64,000 bases of DNA from Candidatus Paraburkholderia kirkii (GTDB taxonomy: Bacteria; Pseudomonadota; Gammaproteobacteria; Burkholderiales; Burkholderiaceae): positions 1 through 64,000 of the forward strand of contig LFKV01000003.1 of NCBI GenBank assembly GCA_001189345.1, written 5' to 3'. Shown here one piece after another: positions 1-9,720 of the stretch (position 1 is its first letter; the number at the start of each line of letters is the position of its first letter). The position numbers and the translations under genes are program-made. The notes under the pieces were generated by a model. It did not search any database, was not told the DNA's origin, and saw only the letters and a program-made list of their open reading frames with translations.

Positions 1-227
1 CCACTCACGAACAGGCGCGTCAACGAGTGTTCTCATTCCTGGAGGGCTGGTACAACGTACGCCGCCTGCACAGCAGCATCGGGTATTGCTCGCCGCTCGA
101 ATTCGAAAACCTGCACGCGCCACATCAACCGTCATCGCAGCGCGGGTTGCCCACCGCCGGACAGCGTCATGGTCGAGAGAAAGCGACCCGCCGCCCGGCC
201 GTGGACAACCCGCGAATCAACCCTTAA
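1..227 (+). pseudogene. IS3-family transposase (orfB) C-terminal fragment
   Basis: The frame is open from the left edge and contains FLEGWYNVRRLHSSIGY, the typical C-terminal signature of IS3-family integrase-type transposases, ending at a TAA at 225-227. The upstream catalytic core lies outside the window or is lost. After residue ~40 the sequence no longer looks like the family, so the C-terminus is probably scrambled or fused to other DNA. It belongs to a different IS3 subgroup from the next element, so two separate insertions lie side by side here. Confidence 0.75.
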
Positions 228-248
228 AGGAGGCTAGACCAAACCAAA

Positions 249-982
249 TGGCTGACTACGAATCTGTCCGTCAAACCGGGGCAACCTCAGACGTATGGAT
301 ACCGACGTGCTTGGGCGTTGCTGAGGCGAAGCCGGGACATGCTGGCTCAACCGCGAGTAAATGCAAAGCGCGTGTATCGCGTGATGCGTCGCCACGGCCT
401 GCTGCTTGAACATCGCCCTCGGCACGCCTCGTCTACGCGTCGGCATGACGGCAAGGTCGCGGTGGATAGCAGCAACATGCGCTGGTGCTCGGATGGCTTC
501 GAATTCCGCTGCGATGCCGGTGTCCCATTGCGTGTCGTCTTCGCACTCGACTGTTGCGACCGCGAAGCCATGAGTTGGGTCGCGAGCACAGGCGGTTACA
601 CTGGCGATATGGTGTGCGTGACGTCATGCTTCAAGCCGTCGAGAACCGCTTCACCGGCGCGTTGAAGGCCGAAAGGGAAGTCGAGTGGTTAAGCGACGAT
701 GGTTCCTGCTACATTGCCGATGACACATTGAAGTTCTCTCGAAAAATCGGACTGAAGCCAGTAACGACACCCGTCAGAAGTCCGCAAAGCAACGGGATGG
801 CCGAGAGCTTCGTTAAAACGATGAAGCGTGATTACGTTTCGTGGATGCCGAAACCCGACGCCAGGACGGCGCTGCAAAATCTGGCCATCGCGTTCGACCA
901 CGATAACGAGTCACACCCGCATAGCGCCCTTAAATACCGCTCGCCGCGCGAGTTTCATCGGCAAGCAAATCCTCCAACCTAA
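249..982 (+). pseudogene. IS2-subgroup IS3 transposase orfB, truncated and frameshifted
   Basis: Two overlapping frames together give most of an IS2-type OrfB. The first frame begins around TYGYRRAWALLRRSRDML and contains the first catalytic Asp in WCSDGF. The second frame contains the second Asp in WLSDDGSCY and the Glu in [17 protein letters not shown]. The frames change near 610-640 (TGDMV to RDVMLQ), a one- or two-base indel. The DDE residues survive, but no single product can be made. OrfA and the N-terminus of OrfB are missing, so the element was cut on its left side. Its right end is the inverted repeat at 991-1018. Confidence 0.85.
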
Positions 983-3900
983 GCGGGACCGGCTGTCCGG
1001 TTATGCGGGGGCAAGTCCAATTTGGCAGCCACAGCCGGTTGCCTAACCGGCCCTCCCAACGCCTGCAGCGTCTCTTTGACCGTCGAGATCCGCACCGCGA
1101 GATCAGGACTCCGCGTCTCGATGCGCAACTTATCCTGTCCCGCCAGCTTGATGTGCTTGTGCTTCTGCACCATCTCGATGATCTTCATGCCATCCACCGG
1201 TGGATTCGGCACAAACTGCAGCGAGATCGACTGTTCCGCCGCGTCGATCTTCGAAATGCCCAGCGGCTTCGCAGCCAGCCGCAACCGATGCGTCTCGACG
1301 AGCGCGTGCGCCTGCGGCGGCAGCTTGCCGAAGCGGTCGACGAGCTCCTCGAGAATGCCGTCGATCGAGTCGCTCGATTCGCAATTCGCCAGGCGCTTGT
1401 ACAGCGACAGACGCTCCTGCACGTCGCCGCAGTAGTCGGCGGGGAGAATCGCCGGCGCATGGAGATTGATCTCGGTCGTCGCGGCGAGCGGTGCGTTCAG
1501 ATCCGGCTCGCGACCTTCCTTCAGCGCGCGCACCGCGTCGTTCAACATGTCGGTGTACAGCTGGAAGCCGATTTCGTGGATCTCGCCCGATTGCTTGTCG
1601 CCAAGCACCTCGCCCGTGCCGCGAATCTCGAGATCGTGCATCGCGAGATAAAAGCCCGAGCCGAGTTCCTCCATCTGCTGGATCGCCTCGAGCCGACGCT
1701 GCGCCTGCTTCGTGAGCGAGGCGGGATCGTGCACCAGCAAATACGCATAAGCCTGGTGATGCGAGCGCCCCACGCGCCCCCGCAACTGATGCAACTGCGC
1801 CAGCCCGAACTTGTCCGCCCGATGCATCAGGATCGTGTTCGCGCTCGGCACGTCGATGCCGGTCTCGATGATCGTCGTGCACAGCAGCACGTTCGCCCGC
1901 TGACCGACGAAATCGCGCATCACGCGCTCCAGTTCGCGCTCGGGCATCTGTCCGTACGCGACCGCAATGCGCGCCTCGGGCACCAGCGCTTCGAGCATCG
2001 CCCGGCGATTCTCGATCGTCTCGACTTCGTTGTGCAGGAAATACACCTGGCCGCCGCGCTTGAGCTCGCGCAGCATCGCCTCGCGGATTACGCCGTCTTC
2101 CTCGCGACGCACGAACGTCTTGATCGCGAGACGCTTCTGCGGCGCAGTCGCGATCACCGAGAAGTCGCGCAGGCCTTCGAGCGCCATGCCGAGCGTGCGC
2201 GGAATCGGCGTCGCGGTGAGCGTCAGCACGTCCACTTCCGCCCGCAACGCCTTCAACGCTTCCTTCTGCCGTACGCCGAAACGGTGTTCCTCGTCGATGA
2301 TGACGAGCCCCAGCCGCTTGAACTTCACGTCGCCCGACAACAGCTTGTGCGTGCCGATGACGATATCGACGCTGCCCTCGTTGATCTGCTGCACCGCCGT
2401 CGACACTTCCTTGCCCGTCTTGAAGCGCGACAGCTCCGCGATGCGCACCGGCCAGTCGGCGAAGCGGTCCGTGAAGGTCTGCGTATGCTGTTCGGCGAGC
2501 AGCGTAGTGGGCGAAAGAATCGCCACCTGCTTGCCCGCCATCACCGCGATGAACGCCGCCCGCAGCGCGACCTCCGTCTTGCCGAAACCGACGTCGCCGC
2601 ACACGAGACGGTCCATCGGCTTGCTGCTCGTCATGTCGCCGATGACCGATGCGATCGCCGCGGCCTGATCGGGCGTTTCCTCGAAGCCGAAGCTTTCCGC
2701 GAACTTCACGTAGTCGCGCGGCTCGAGCTTGAACGCGAAGCCCTCGCGCGCGGCGCGGCGCGCGTAGAGGTTGAGCAGTTCCGCCGCGGTATCGCGGATC
2801 TGCTGCGCGGCCTTGCGCTTCGCCTTTTCCCACTGGCCCGAGCCTAGCGTGTGGAGCGGGGCGCTATCCGGGTCCGCGCCGCTATAGCGCGAGATCACGT
2901 GCAACTGCGCGACCGGCACATAGAGCTTCGCTTCGTTCTGGTACTCGAGATGCAGGAACTCGGTTTCGCCTTCGCCGAGATCCATCGACACCAGACCCAT
3001 ATATCGGCCGATGCCGTGCTGCGCATACACGACCGGATCGCCGACCTTCAGTTCGGCCAGATCGCGCACCATCGAATCGACGTTGCTCGCCTGCTCCTGG
3101 CGGCGGCGTCCGGCACGGCGCGCGAGCGGGCCGTAAAGCTCCGTCTCGGTGACGATCGCGAGATTCTCCAAGGGCAGCGCAAAGCCGTTCGCCAGCGGCG
3201 CGACGCCGAGCGTGAACTTGCCCTCGCTCGCGAGCCATTCCTGGAACGTGTCGCGCCAGTCACCGCGCAAGCCGTTGTCCGCGAGCAATTGTTGAATTGT
3301 CTCGCGCCGTCCCGCCGATTCCGCGACGAGCATCACGCGGTTGTCCGTCTGCTCCAGATAGTGGCGCAGCGCGAGCAGCGGTTCGTCCGCGTGGCGGTCG
3401 ATCGCGAGTCCCGGCAGCGGCGTGGTCCAGCCGCCTTCGGGCGTCGCGGGGAATTTCAGTTGCGCGAAAGGCTTGGCGAAGGTGAAAAAATCGTCGTCGG
3501 AGAGAAAGAGCCGACGCGGCTCGAGCAGCGGCCGCTCGCGATCGCGCGAGAGAAAATCGTAGCGCTGCTTCGTGTCGTGCGTGAAGCGCTTGATCGCCGC
3601 CTCGAGATCGCCGACGAAGGCGAGCTGCGAGCCTTCCGGCAGATAGTGGAAAAGCGTCGCGGTCTCGTCGAAGAACAGCGGCAGATAGTATTCGATGCCC
3701 GCCGAGGGCACGCCGTTGCCGATGTCCTTGTAGATCTGCGAGCGGCTCGGATCGCCCTCGAACTCTTCGCGCCAGCGGTTGCGAAAGGCCGTGCGCGCGG
3801 CTTCGTCGAACGGAAACTCGCGGCCCGGCAGAAGACGCACGTCGCGCACGGGATAGAGGCTGCGCTGCGTGTCGGGATCGAATGCGCGGATGGAATCCAC

Positions 3901-4494
3901 CTGATCGTCGAATAGGTCGATGCGATACGGCAGCGCCGAGCCCATCGGGTAGAGATCGATGAGCGAGCCGCGCACGCAGTATTCGCCCGGGCGCACGACC
4001 TGGCTCACGTGCTCGTAGCCCGCGAGCGTCAGCTGGGCTTTCAGTTTCGCTTCGTCGAGACGCTCGCCTTGCGTAAACGAGAACGTGTAGGCCGCCAGAA
4101 ACGACGCGGGCGGCATGCGATAGAGCGCCGTCGTCACGGGCACGATCAGGATGTCGCAGCGTCCTTCGCCGAGATCGTGCAGCGTCGCCAGGCGTTCGGA
4201 GACGAGATCCTGGTGTGGCGAGAACGTGTCGTAGGGCAGCGTCTCCCAGTCGGGCAGGAGGCGCACGCGCGCGTCCGGCGCGAAGTAGGGGATTTCGGCG
4301 GCGAGGCGCTGCGCGTCGACCGCGCTCGCGGTCACGACCGTCAGAAGCGGCACGCGCTCGCGGTACGTGGTGTGATAGCGCGCGAGGGCGAGCGCATCCG
4401 ACGAGCCGCTCGCGCCGTCGAAGACGAAACGCTGCGCTGGCTTGACGAGCGCGATGGGAGAAGTGGACTGCGCGTTGACGGCTTTGGAAGGCAT
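979..4494 (-). CDS. mfd: Transcription-repair coupling factor Mfd
   Basis: Mfd removes RNA polymerase stalled at DNA lesions and recruits UvrA. The 1171-residue frame has the family layout: an N-terminal UvrB-like region, an RNA-polymerase-interacting CarD-like domain (about residues 480-550, [10 protein letters not shown]), a superfamily 2 helicase core with Walker [11 protein letters not shown] near residue 630, DEEHRFG near 730 and [11 protein letters not shown] near 905, and a C-terminal TRCF domain. I chose ATG 4494 (MPSKAV) over the upstream ATG at 4524, because the extra ten residues look unrelated. The gene is divergent from ispD. The last 13 codons and the stop lie within the IS2-like end, so the native C-terminus has been replaced. 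The conserved domains are complete and the protein is probably functional. Confidence 0.97.
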   Translation of the reverse strand: MPSKAVNAQSTSPIALVKPAQRFVFDGASGSSDALALARYHTTYRERVPLLTVVTASAVDAQRLAAEIPYFAPDARVRLLPDWETLPYDTFSPHQDLVSERLATLHDLGEGRCDILIVPVTTALYRMPPASFLAAYTFSFTQGERLDEAKLKAQLTLAGYEHVSQVVRPGEYCVRGSLIDLYPMGSALPYRIDLFDDQVDSIRAFDPDTQRSLYPVRDVRLLPGREFPFDEAARTAFRNRWREEFEGDPSRSQIYKDIGNGVPSAGIEYYLPLFFDETATLFHYLPEGSQLAFVGDLEAAIKRFTHDTKQRYDFLSRDRERPLLEPRRLFLSDDDFFTFAKPFAQLKFPATPEGGWTTPLPGLAIDRHADEPLLALRHYLEQTDNRVMLVAESAGRRETIQQLLADNGLRGDWRDTFQEWLASEGKFTLGVAPLANGFALPLENLAIVTETELYGPLARRAGRRRQEQASNVDSMVRDLAELKVGDPVVYAQHGIGRYMGLVSMDLGEGETEFLHLEYQNEAKLYVPVAQLHVISRYSGADPDSAPLHTLGSGQWEKAKRKAAQQIRDTAAELLNLYARRAAREGFAFKLEPRDYVKFAESFGFEETPDQAAAIASVIGDMTSSKPMDRLVCGDVGFGKTEVALRAAFIAVMAGKQVAILSPTTLLAEQHTQTFTDRFADWPVRIAELSRFKTGKEVSTAVQQINEGSVDIVIGTHKLLSGDVKFKRLGLVIIDEEHRFGVRQKEALKALRAEVDVLTLTATPIPRTLGMALEGLRDFSVIATAPQKRLAIKTFVRREEDGVIREAMLRELKRGGQVYFLHNEVETIENRRAMLEALVPEARIAVAYGQMPERELERVMRDFVGQRANVLLCTTIIETGIDVPSANTILMHRADKFGLAQLHQLRGRVGRSHHQAYAYLLVHDPASLTKQAQRRLEAIQQMEELGSGFYLAMHDLEIRGTGEVLGDKQSGEIHEIGFQLYTDMLNDAVRALKEGREPDLNAPLAATTEINLHAPAILPADYCGDVQERLSLYKRLANCESSDSIDGILEELVDRFGKLPPQAHALVETHRLRLAAKPLGISKIDAAEQSISLQFVPNPPVDGMKIIEMVQKHKHIKLAGQDKLRIETRSPDLAVRISTVKETLQALGGPVRQPAVAAKLDLPPHNRTAGPA
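991..1018. repeat. Right terminal inverted repeat of the IS2-like element
   Basis: Read on the minus strand from 1018, the sequence begins TGGACTTGCCCCCGCATAAC. It starts with TGG, as ends of IS2-type elements do, and lies just past the orfB stop. The plausible element/host junction is therefore between 1018 and 1019, inside the mfd reading frame. The partner left end is not present, so a target-site duplication cannot be checked. Confidence 0.6.
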
Positions 4495-4618
4495 AAGGTG
4501 TGCATGGAGCCGCCCGGCGCGCAAGACGGAAATACGAACTGGCGTGCGCCGGACGTGGTCGCGAAAGACCTATTATAAAATCCGGGCTTCGACTTTGACT
4601 TGCCCGGATGATTCGCTC

Positions 4619-5362
4619 GTGACTTCGCGCCTGTTCTCGCTGATTCCCTGCGCCGGCACCGGCAGCCGTTCCGGCGCGCCGATGCCGAAGCAATACCAGA
4701 CTGTCGCGGGCCGCCCGATGCTCGCGTACACGCTCGCGGCGTTCGACGCCTGCTCCGAATTCTCGCAGACGCTCGCCGTGCTCGCCCCGGACGACCATCA
4801 CTTCGACGCGCGCCGCTTCGCCGGGCTGCGCTTCGCGGTGGAACGCTGCGGCGGGGCATCGAGGCAGGCGTCGGTGTACAACGGACTCGTCGCACTGGCG
4901 AGATTCGGCGCGCGCGACGACGACTGGGTGCTCGTGCATGACGCCGCGCGCCCCGGCATCACGCCGGAGCTGATTCGCAAACTCGTCGCGGAACTGCGCG
5001 ACGACGCGGTGGGCGGCATTCTCGCGCTGCCGGTCGCGGATACGCTCAAGCGCGTCGCACCGAACATGCCCGATGTGCCCGCGGGCGAGGGCGAATGCGA
5101 GCAAAGCCATACCCGTATCGCCCGCACCGAATCGCGCGACGGCCTGTGGCAGGTGCAGACGCCGCAGATGTTCCGGCTCGGCATGCTGCGCGAGGCGATC
5201 GAGCGCGCGCGCCACGACGGCCACGACCTGACCGACGAAGCCAGCGCCATCGAATGGCTCGGGCACTCGCCGAAGCTCGTTCAAGGCAGCCTGCGCAACT
5301 TCAAGGTGACCTATCCGGAAGATTTCGGCCTCGCGAGCGCGATGCTGTCCGGGAACGCCTGA
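4619..5362 (+). CDS. ispD: 2-C-methyl-D-erythritol 4-phosphate cytidylyltransferase
   Basis: IspD couples CTP to methylerythritol phosphate, the third step of the non-mevalonate isoprenoid pathway, in the cytoplasm. The 247-residue protein shows the nucleotide-binding start [12 protein letters not shown] followed by [12 protein letters not shown], and the VHDAARPGI substrate motif near residue 107. The start is taken as GTG at 4619 ([15 protein letters not shown]). The frame is open further upstream, but that part does not match the family. It is followed after 34 bases by ispF, the usual pairing. A TATTATAAAAT stretch at about 4571-4581 may hold its -10 element. Confidence 0.96.
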   Translation: MTSRLFSLIPCAGTGSRSGAPMPKQYQTVAGRPMLAYTLAAFDACSEFSQTLAVLAPDDHHFDARRFAGLRFAVERCGGASRQASVYNGLVALARFGARDDDWVLVHDAARPGITPELIRKLVAELRDDAVGGILALPVADTLKRVAPNMPDVPAGEGECEQSHTRIARTESRDGLWQVQTPQMFRLGMLREAIERARHDGHDLTDEASAIEWLGHSPKLVQGSLRNFKVTYPEDFGLASAMLSGNA

Positions 5363-5396
5363 TGGTCACCGCTTACTTTTCTACTGCAAGGTTGGG

Positions 5397-5891
5397 ATGA
5401 TGGATTTCAGAATCGGACAAGGGTACGACGTCCACCAGCTCGTCGAGGGCTGCCCGCTCATCATCGGCGGCGTGACGATTCCCTACGAGTACGGCCTGCT
5501 CGGCCACTCCGACGCCGACGTGTTGCTGCACGCGATCACCGATGCACTGTTCGGCGCGGCCTCGCTCGGCGACATCGGCCGGCATTTCCCCGACACCGCG
5601 ACGGAATTCGCCGGCGCCGACAGCCGCGTGCTGCTGCGCGAAGCCGTGAAGCGCGTGACGGAAGCGGGCTTTGCGATCGCGAACGTCGACAGCACCGTGA
5701 TCGCGCAGGCGCCGAAGCTCGCGCCGCATATCGAGGCGATGCGCACGAACATCGCCGCCGATCTCGACCTGAGCATCGAGCGGGTGAACGTGAAGGCGAA
5801 GACCAACGAGAAGCTCGGCTATCTCGGCCGCAAGGAAGGCATCGAGGCGCAGGCCGCGGCGCTGCTGAGGCGCACGTCGATCGACCGCTGA
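5397..5891 (+). CDS. ispF: 2-C-methyl-D-erythritol 2,4-cyclodiphosphate synthase
   Basis: IspF makes the cyclic diphosphate of methylerythritol with release of CMP, downstream of IspD in the same pathway. The 164-residue length is normal for the family. The metal-binding Asp and His are in GQGYDVHQL near the N-terminus, with [16 protein letters not shown] and the C-terminal [11 protein letters not shown] motif also present. ATG 5397 or the adjacent ATG 5400 may be used. It probably forms an operon with ispD. Confidence 0.97.
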   Translation: MMDFRIGQGYDVHQLVEGCPLIIGGVTIPYEYGLLGHSDADVLLHAITDALFGAASLGDIGRHFPDTATEFAGADSRVLLREAVKRVTEAGFAIANVDSTVIAQAPKLAPHIEAMRTNIAADLDLSIERVNVKAKTNEKLGYLGRKEGIEAQAAALLRRTSIDR

Positions 5892-5902
5892 ACCGCTCGA
5901 TG

Positions 5903-5930
5903 AAAAACGCCACGCGTTCGCAGCGTGGCG
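5903..5930 (-). terminator. Rho-independent terminator downstream of ahpD
   Basis: An 8-bp stem, CGCCACGC/GCGTGGCG, with a 7-base loop is followed on the minus strand by a run of five T. It lies between the converging ispF and ahpD genes and is oriented for the ahpC-ahpD transcript. Confidence 0.75.
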
Positions 5931-5939
5931 TGCGGCGCT

Positions 5940-6463
5940 TTACGTGCCTTCCGCTTCGATCGCCAGCGCGACCGCGTTGACCACCGCGGCGATGTGGCCG
6001 ACGTCGCGCAACTGCGTCGTCGACATGCCTTCGGCCACGAGATTCTCGTAGTGCGACTTTACGTAGAAGTGGCACTTGCCGATGATCGACGCCGCCAGCG
6101 CGTACATCTCGAAGCGCCGCTTGTCGACGCCGCCGTGCGACGCATACGCGTTCATGCGCAGGCCGGCGGGCTGGGTCTTGAGATCGGCGTTGTCGGCCAT
6201 CTCCAGATACGGATACCAGACGTTGTTCATGCCCATCAGCGCGGCGGCCGTGAGCGCGGCATTCGTCTTTTCCGGCGACAGCATGCCCGCGTTGCGGATG
6301 ATTCCGACGAGCTTAGTCGCCTTCGCGGCGTAGGCGGCAGCCAGCGCGGCGCCGACCGCGTCGTTGCCTTCGAGCGACGAGCGGGCAATTGTGCGTCGAC
6401 GTTCAGACGAATGTCCTTGGCATAGTCCGGCACCAGTTCCTTGATCGCAGACAGGAATTCCAT
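5940..6463 (-). pseudogene. ahpD: Alkyl hydroperoxide reductase AhpD, frameshifted and missing a catalytic cysteine
   Basis: AhpD is a CxxC thiol carboxymuconolactone-decarboxylase-like protein that supports the AhpC peroxidase. The N-terminus (MEFLSAIKELVPDYAKDIRLNVDA) is in one frame. From ARSSLEGND onward the family sequence continues in another frame, so one base is missing near 6385-6392. In addition, the active-site motif expected as C-H-F-C-V-K-S-H reads C-H-F-Y-V-K-S-H, so the second cysteine is tyrosine (codon TAC). Two independent lesions argue for real inactivation rather than a sequencing slip. It lies downstream of ahpC, separated by a terminator-like hairpin. Confidence 0.88.
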
Positions 6464-6487
6464 TGTTTTCTCCTATTCGATGGCGTT

Positions 6488-6533
6488 AAAAAAGCCCGCC
6501 AGCGCCGAGCACATACTCGGCCGAATGGCGGGC
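6488..6533 (-). terminator. Terminator or attenuator between ahpC and ahpD
   Basis: An 8-bp outer stem, GCCCGCCA/TGGCGGGC, with an inner CCGAG/CTCGG stem is followed by six T on the minus strand. It probably ends most ahpC transcripts and lets a fraction continue into ahpD. Confidence 0.7.
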
Positions 6534-6552
6534 TCTGCGGCATCAGGAAAGC

Positions 6553-7101
6553 TTACAGCGTTGCGCCACCGACAGCGCGGTTGCACGGGCACAGTTCGTC
6601 CGTCTGCAGGCCGTCGAGAATACGCAGGACTTCCTCCGGGCTGCGGCCCACGTTCAGATTGTTGACCGACACGTGCTGAATGACGTTGTCCGGGTCGACG
6701 ATGAAGGTTGCGCGCAGCGCCACACCGGCTTCCTTGTCGCGCACGCCGAGCTGGTCGATCAGCTCGCCCTTCACGTCGCCGAACGAGTAGTGGTTCAGCT
6801 TGTTCAGGTCCTTGTGCTCGCGGCGCCATGCCAGCTTGACGAACTCGTTATCGACGCTGCCGCCGAGCAGAACCGCGTCGCGGTCCTCGAAGTCCTTCGC
6901 GAGTTTGGCGAACTCGACGATTTCGGTCGGGCACACGAAGGTGAAGTCCTTCGGATAGAAGTAGATGATCTTCCACTTGCCCGGGAAGGACTGCTCGGTG
7001 ATTTCCTCGAACGCGGACTGGCCGTTTTCCTCGTGATGGTTGAAACCCGGCTTCGCAGCGGTGACGGTGAATGCTTCGACTTTATCGCCAACGGTCTTCA
7101 T
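6553..7101 (-). CDS. ahpC: Alkyl hydroperoxide reductase subunit C (peroxiredoxin)
   Basis: This 182-residue 2-Cys peroxiredoxin reduces hydrogen peroxide and organic hydroperoxides. The peroxidatic cysteine is in FTFVCPTE and the resolving cysteine in DELCPCN near the C-terminus. ATG 7101 (MKTVGDKVEAF) is the family start. The frame is open 34 codons further upstream without similarity. The gene is intact, while its partner ahpD is broken, so another reductant would have to recycle it. The upstream AT-rich dyad at 7234-7257 may be an OxyR-type site. Confidence 0.96.
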   Translation of the reverse strand: MKTVGDKVEAFTVTAAKPGFNHHEENGQSAFEEITEQSFPGKWKIIYFYPKDFTFVCPTEIVEFAKLAKDFEDRDAVLLGGSVDNEFVKLAWRREHKDLNKLNHYSFGDVKGELIDQLGVRDKEAGVALRATFIVDPDNVIQHVSVNNLNVGRSPEEVLRILDGLQTDELCPCNRAVGGATL

Positions 7102-7233
7102 GCAGTAACTCCTGTGGAATCGTTGAAAGGACAAACTCACATCAGACTCGGACCAAACTACTGGATCGCCGTAACGCTCGCGTGACACTTTCGTGCCAGG
7201 CATGCTGCGCGTTAACTCCGGCCCACCTTAACT

Positions 7234-7257
7234 CTATTTAAACAATATAATCAATAG
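7234..7257. promoter_or_regulatory. AT-rich dyad upstream of ahpC, possible OxyR site
   Basis: CTATT and AATAG face each other across 14 AT-rich bases, in a region of otherwise high GC about 130 bases upstream of ahpC. OxyR sites are built from spaced ATAG/CTAT elements, and ahpC is a classic OxyR target. The match is partial, so the assignment is tentative. Confidence 0.4.
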
Positions 7258-7311
7258 TTTTTAACTAAAAACCCGAATAGCTTTTCCCGAATGCGCTGAT
7301 AGACGGGACAG

Positions 7312-8685
7312 CTAATCGCGTACGCCGTCGAAACGCGCGCCGCCTTTCATCTGCGGAAAATCGATCGTCACTTCGAAACCCGGAAGCGGCGTGCGGTTGC
7401 GCAGGCGCAGCGTGCCGCGCTGACGCGTGACGAGCCGCTGCACGATTGCCATGCCGAGGCCCGTGCCGTTCGCCTGCGTGCGCGCCGCATCGACCCGATA
7501 GAATGGCCGCGTGATGAGCGCGACCTGATCGTCCGGAATGCCGCGACCTTCGTCCATCACCGAGAGCTCGACCCTGCCGTGCGCGACGCGCGTCTGCAGC
7601 GTGATGCGTGCGATGTCGTCGTGCTCGCTGCGTCCGTACTTGCGCGCATTCTCCAGCAGGTTGCCGACCACGCGGCGCGCATCGGTCGGGTCGCCTTTGA
7701 TCACCGCGCCTTGCGCGAGATCGGTGCGCATCACGACGCCGTCGTCGGCCTGGAAGCGCGCGGCGAGCTCGCTTGCGATCATCGACAGGTCGACCGCTTC
7801 GGGCATGCGCTGCATCGGTCGCGCATAGTCGAGAAAGCGCCCGATGATCATGTCCATCTGCTCGATGTCGTCGATCATCGCGAGCTTGGTCGTCTCGTCG
7901 GACGGACTCATTTCGGTTTCCAGACGCAGGCGCGCGAGCGGCGTGCGCAGATCGTGCGAGATGCCCGCGAGCATCAGCGCGCGGTCCGCTTCCAGCTGTT
8001 CGAGATCCTGCACCATCTGGTTGAAGCTGCGGTTGGTTTCCGCCGCGACGCCCATGCCGCGCTCGGGCAGAGGCTCGGGCGACTGTCCCGAGCCGACCTT
8101 GCGCGCCGCGAGCGCGAGGCGCGCGAACGGCCGGTTCACGAGGCTTGTGATGAAGGCCGCGCCGAAGAGCGACAGCGCGAGCGCGAACACGCCCCAGCCG
8201 GCCCATTGCAGGCCGGTGACGGTGTCGAGCTGATCGCGGTCGAGCGCGACCCAGTAATCGTCGTCGTCGATCTTGAAGCTGATCCAGACGCCGGGAATGT
8301 CGTTGACCGACTGCGCGATGATCGTTTCGTTGCCGAGCCGCCCGCGCACATCGCGCTCGATCAGCCGGTTGAGCGACTCGTCTGGCTGCAGCTTGTATTT
8401 GTCGGTGGTCTCGCGCGGATAGACGCGCACGCCCTCGTTGCTCTCGAGATCCTGAAGCAGCGCGCGGCGCAGATCGGGGTCGGAATAGAGCAGGGCGGTG
8501 CGTGTGAGCTTGACCACGGCGACGAGCTGCAGCGCGACGCGCTGCGCGCGCGGCTCGCGCTCGATCACGCGAAAGCTCTGGAACCACGCCGTCAGGCTGA
8601 CCGCGATGAGCAGCGCGATCAGCGCGAAGGTTCGCCAGAACAGGCCGCCGAACGCGAGCGTCAGTAGTCGCCTGTCGATGCGCAT
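7312..8685 (-). CDS. risS: Sensor histidine kinase RisS/EnvZ type
   Basis: This 457-residue membrane sensor kinase probably phosphorylates the response regulator encoded just upstream. Transmembrane helix 1 is at about residues 16-36, a periplasmic sensor region follows, and helix 2 is at about 161-182, then a HAMP linker. The H-box is GISHDLRTPLARLR with His244. The N-box is NLLENARKYG (about 342-351), and ATP-lid motifs are DEGRGIP (about 378) and NGTGLGMAI (about 407). All catalytic motifs are present. It is 62 bases downstream of risA, in the same orientation. The signal it senses cannot be read from the sequence. EnvZ-like kinases respond to osmotic or acid stress in relatives. Confidence 0.9.
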   Translation of the reverse strand: MRIDRRLLTLAFGGLFWRTFALIALLIAVSLTAWFQSFRVIEREPRAQRVALQLVAVVKLTRTALLYSDPDLRRALLQDLESNEGVRVYPRETTDKYKLQPDESLNRLIERDVRGRLGNETIIAQSVNDIPGVWISFKIDDDDYWVALDRDQLDTVTGLQWAGWGVFALALSLFGAAFITSLVNRPFARLALAARKVGSGQSPEPLPERGMGVAAETNRSFNQMVQDLEQLEADRALMLAGISHDLRTPLARLRLETEMSPSDETTKLAMIDDIEQMDMIIGRFLDYARPMQRMPEAVDLSMIASELAARFQADDGVVMRTDLAQGAVIKGDPTDARRVVGNLLENARKYGRSEHDDIARITLQTRVAHGRVELSVMDEGRGIPDDQVALITRPFYRVDAARTQANGTGLGMAIVQRLVTRQRGTLRLRNRTPLPGFEVTIDFPQMKGGARFDGVRD

Positions 8686-8747
8686 GGGTCTGTCGGGTTC
8701 AGCTCGGTAGAGAGGAGAAAGCGTGACTGGACTCGCTCAAGGATCGA

Positions 8748-9473
8748 TCAGGCCGCGCCGTCGGGAATGAAGACGTAGCCGAGACCCCACACGGTCTGAA
8801 TGAAGCGCGGACAGCTGGGATCGGGCTCGATCAGCTTGCGCAGACGCGAGATCTGGACGTCGAGGCTGCGGTCGAACACTTCGTATTCACGGCCGCGCGC
8901 GAGCTCCATCAGCTTTTCGCGGGAGAGCGGCTGACGCGGATGACGCGCGAACACCTTCAGCACCGAAAACTCGCCGGTGGTCAGCGGAATTTCCTGGCCG
9001 TTCTTCGTGAGCGTGCGCGTCGCGAGGTTCAGCGCGAATTCGCCGAACTCGAACACCTCGGTGGTTTCCGACGGCGCGCCCGACAATTCGGACGGCGTCT
9101 GGCGACGCAGCACCGCATGAATGCGCGCGACGAGCTCGCGCGGGTTGAAAGGCTTCGGCAGGTAGTCGTCGGCGCCCATCTCGAGGCCGACGATGCGATC
9201 GACGTCCTCGCCCTTCGCCGTGAGCATGATGATCGGCGTGCGGTCGTTGCTGCCGCGCAGGCGCCGGCAGATGGAAAGACCGTCCTCGCCGGGCAGCATC
9301 AGATCGAGCACGAGCAGATCGAAACGCTCGCGCACCCACAGCTTGTTCATGGTCGGCGCGTTCTCCGCGACGTACACGTTGAAGCCCTGTTCGCCGAGAT
9401 AGCGGCGCAGCAGATCGCGCAGGCGCGGGTCGTCGTCGACGACGAGTATTTTTGATGGGTTCTTGGTTTCCAT
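8748..9473 (-). CDS. risA: OmpR-family response regulator RisA
   Basis: This 241-residue response regulator has an N-terminal receiver domain with acidic residues VVDDDP (about 11-16), phospho-acceptor Asp57 in VLDLMLPGEDG and the conserved Lys in LTAKGED. The C-terminal OmpR/PhoB winged helix ends in VWGLGYVF. It is the first gene of the risA-risS pair. GTAACA-type direct repeats upstream (9511-9540) resemble OmpR boxes and may mediate autoregulation. It could equally be called ompR. The ris name is used for the same gene pair in Bordetella and Burkholderia. Confidence 0.92.
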   Translation of the reverse strand: METKNPSKILVVDDDPRLRDLLRRYLGEQGFNVYVAENAPTMNKLWVRERFDLLVLDLMLPGEDGLSICRRLRGSNDRTPIIMLTAKGEDVDRIVGLEMGADDYLPKPFNPRELVARIHAVLRRQTPSELSGAPSETTEVFEFGEFALNLATRTLTKNGQEIPLTTGEFSVLKVFARHPRQPLSREKLMELARGREYEVFDRSLDVQISRLRKLIEPDPSCPRFIQTVWGLGYVFIPDGAA

Positions 9474-9510
9474 GGCGGCATCTTAGCGTGATTAATCGAG
9501 CGTCGAGTTT

Positions 9511-9540
9511 GTAACAAAAGGGAGTGTAACAGTTGGTTAC
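9511..9540. promoter_or_regulatory. GTAACA repeats upstream of risA, possible OmpR/RisA operator
   Basis: GTAACA occurs at 9511-9516 and again at 9526-9531, and an inverted GGTTAC lies at 9535-9540. OmpR sites are tandem boxes with a GTAACA-like core at 10-base spacing. Here the spacing is 15, so the fit is partial. The site lies 38-67 bases upstream of the risA start, between risA and a divergent gene. Confidence 0.4.
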
Positions 9541-9720
9541 AAAATTTACGGGGCCTGTGGCACGGCCCAGGGCTTTGGTGCGTACACTGCTTTACCTTAG
9601 CCCACCATTATTCAGTAGATACTTCTTTAGACCAGAGCGTCGTGCGGCCCGACCAAGCTCTTGTGAGACGTGCGCAAAAAGACTGAGGCTGTCCGGTTGT
9701 CGAGCAACGAAGGAAACAAC

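Noticed and set aside
1003..2847. Long open frame opposite mfd on the plus strand
   Set aside because: It mirrors the mfd codons, as expected at high GC, and is Arg/Leu-rich without motifs.
4442..4618. Upstream extension of ispD
   Set aside because: The added residues do not match IspD and overlap the mfd start region. The GTG at 4619 fits the family start.
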